Below, in pieces: positions 62,995 through 64,000 of a DNA stretch of 64,000 bases (the stretch's first letter is position 1; each line of letters begins with the position of its first letter). The position numbers and the translations under genes were made by a program. The DNA lies in contig UBZT01000010.1 of NCBI GenBank assembly GCA_900470155.1, positions 124,001 through 188,000 of the forward strand, read 5' to 3'. The notes beneath the pieces were generated by a model. It saw only the letters and a list, made by a program, of their open reading frames with translations. It was not told the origin of the DNA and did not search any database. The stretch is from Hyphomicrobiales bacterium (lineage in GTDB: Bacteria; Pseudomonadota; Alphaproteobacteria; Rhizobiales; Rhizobiaceae).

Positions 62995-64000
62995 CTAGCG
63001 CCAGGCGACTACCGCCTGTGGCTTCAGAACGGCCTCGCCGAGCGCAAGCCTTGCGCCGGCGGGAACTGCCCAGTCCTCGGTGCCGTAGTTGAAGGCAAAG
63101 GTGAGGTCGCCGCGACGACGGATGCGGATGTGATCCGGCACCGGCATCGTCCGAAGACCGGCCTTTTCCGCGACAAGCGTCAGAACGCTTGCCAGCAAGG
63201 TCTCGTCGGCCCAGCAGGCGAGATAGAGCATCCGGTCTTTCTCGGTCAGCGCCGGATCGCCATTGGCAAAGCGCGCGAGGACCGTGGCGGACGTCTCCAG
63301 ATATTCCCGCCAGCGGATACCGGCACCCGAGACGGAGCCGGACACTGCGTCGGACAGCCCCGGCCGAAGGGTCGAGACCTGGATGACCCTGTTGCCGGTC
63401 TGTTCACCGAGCGGCCCCGGCGGCAGGTTTGTCGGAATGACGAAATTGCGATCGCGCGAACCGGTGCGTGCCCCGATCAGCACATGGCCGGTCGCCTTTT
63501 CCAGCGCCGACTGGGTCGCCGTATCGACCTCGGTCATGCAAGGAACGACGACCAGTGCATAGCCCTCCAGCGACGCGCCCGGACGGACGAAATCGATATC
63601 GAGACCGAGACGGCGCAGGCCCTCGTACCAGCGGAAACACAGTTCCTCGTAGCGGAAGTCCTTGCCCTGCGGCTGGATCATCGTCGACCAGTAGCTCTGG
63701 TAGTCGAAGACCAATGCGACAGATGCCTTATCCGTCTCCGGCAACGGCCCGAGCGCCTTCAGCTCTTCGGCCACCTGCCGCGCCTCGATGCCGCCCGGCG
63801 ACAGCTCGTCGAGGCCCGCCAGATTGAGACCGGCATGCATCTGCTCCTGCGCGAACGGTGCCTGGCGCCAGCGGAAGTAACTCACGACGTCGGCCCCATG
63901 CGCCAGCGCTTCAAAGGTCCACAGCCGCACCATGCCGGGCTTCGGCACCGGGTTCCACGGCGCCCAGTTGACCGGTCCCGGCTGCTGCTCCATTACCCAG
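62995..64000 (-). CDS. GH42 beta-galactosidase, C-terminal part (cut by window edge)
   Basis: About 335 C-terminal codons of a glycoside hydrolase family 42 enzyme; the frame stays open to base 64000. The first visible residues WVMEQQPGPVNWAPWN hold the conserved catalytic Glu in the ME-Q block and the family's PGxxNW motif. Then LWTFEALAHGADVVSYFRWRQAP, the trimerisation domain (ALVFDYQSYWS and SLEGYALVVVPCMTEVD), and the beta-sandwich end (LTFAFNYGTEDW). It hydrolyses beta-galactosides, probably in the cytoplasm. The visible ATG at 63993 is internal, not the true start. Confidence 0.92.
   Translation of the reverse strand, partial: WVMEQQPGPVNWAPWNPVPKPGMVRLWTFEALAHGADVVSYFRWRQAPFAQEQMHAGLNLAGLDELSPGGIEARQVAEELKALGPLPETDKASVALVFDYQSYWSTMIQPQGKDFRYEELCFRWYEGLRRLGLDIDFVRPGASLEGYALVVVPCMTEVDTATQSALEKATGHVLIGARTGSRDRNFVIPTNLPPGPLGEQTGNRVIQVSTLRPGLSDAVSGSVSGAGIRWREYLETSATVLARFANGDPALTEKDRMLYLACWADETLLASVLTLVAEKAGLRTMPVPDHIRIRRRGDLTFAFNYGTEDWAVPAGARLALGEAVLKPQAVVAWR

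Noticed and set aside
1-64000. Mobile elements, prophage, CRISPR arrays, tRNA and rRNA genes.
   Set aside because: No transposase, integrase or phage gene, no regularly spaced repeats, and no tRNA T-arm pattern were found by reading. The two 63-bp repeats are not spaced or numerous enough for a CRISPR and have no transposase.

Overview
The window is chromosomal DNA from an alphaproteobacterium of the family Rhizobiaceae. The evidence is a complete cyclic beta-1,2-glucan pathway (NdvB synthase, NdvA exporter), a pyruvate carboxylase very like that of Rhizobium etli, an ExpR-type LuxR regulator between pyc and ndvA, and a phaA-phaB pair divergent from phaR. CarD, a SUV3-like helicase, an IalB-like protein and GGAAC-N16/17-CGTT (EcfG-type) promoters fit the same group. 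GC content is high and even. I saw no insertion sequence, prophage, CRISPR array, tRNA or rRNA. Most of the window reads as core genome.

Layout. 1-2,400: edge of an MFS transporter, YggT and DUF167 proteins, pyrophosphatase, a GNAT acetyltransferase. 2,500-8,600: TypA, an M3 oligopeptidase, a small protein of unknown function, a Bcr/CflA transporter behind paired palindromes. 8,680-19,880: ArgG, an SDR, a LysE exporter, RlmN, an IalB protein, DUF1232, pterin dehydratase, a tyrosine phosphatase overlapping ThpR, a GDSL esterase divergent from a LolD/FtsX-like ABC exporter. 20,060-25,980: Bax-inhibitor-1 protein, then CarD, ferredoxin, S4 protein and helicase on the minus strand. 26,170-27,960: a small stress module (alpha/beta hydrolase, DUF3309 peptide, glycine-zipper lipoprotein) with two EcfG-type promoters, flanked by two copies of a ~63-bp intergenic motif carrying clustered GANTC sites. 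28,050-30,940: PHB genes phaB, phaA and phaR. 31,000-38,240: membrane protein, L32, GST, MtgA, a prenyl synthase with HisC, RhtB, an OmpA lipoprotein, IspG. 38,330-46,000: a TetR gene divergent from a two-subunit molybdenum hydroxylase, MFS, EamA, another TetR with an aminotransferase. 46,300-61,240: ndvB, pyc, luxR, ndvA. 61,280-64,000: an SDR, a phosphodiesterase-like protein, and the C-terminal part of a GH42 beta-galactosidase.

Genes that work together: NdvB makes cyclic beta-1,2-glucan at the inner membrane and NdvA moves it to the periplasm. PhaA and PhaB turn acetyl-CoA into 3-hydroxybutyryl-CoA, with PhaR as the regulator. IspG and the FPP synthase both serve isoprenoid synthesis. The small and large hydroxylase subunits form one enzyme under a divergent TetR. 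The stress module appears to belong to the general stress regulon.

All calls come from reading the sequence and from knowledge of the families. No database search was run. Starts were moved to the codon best supported by a ribosome binding site or family N-terminus, and the reason is given where it matters.
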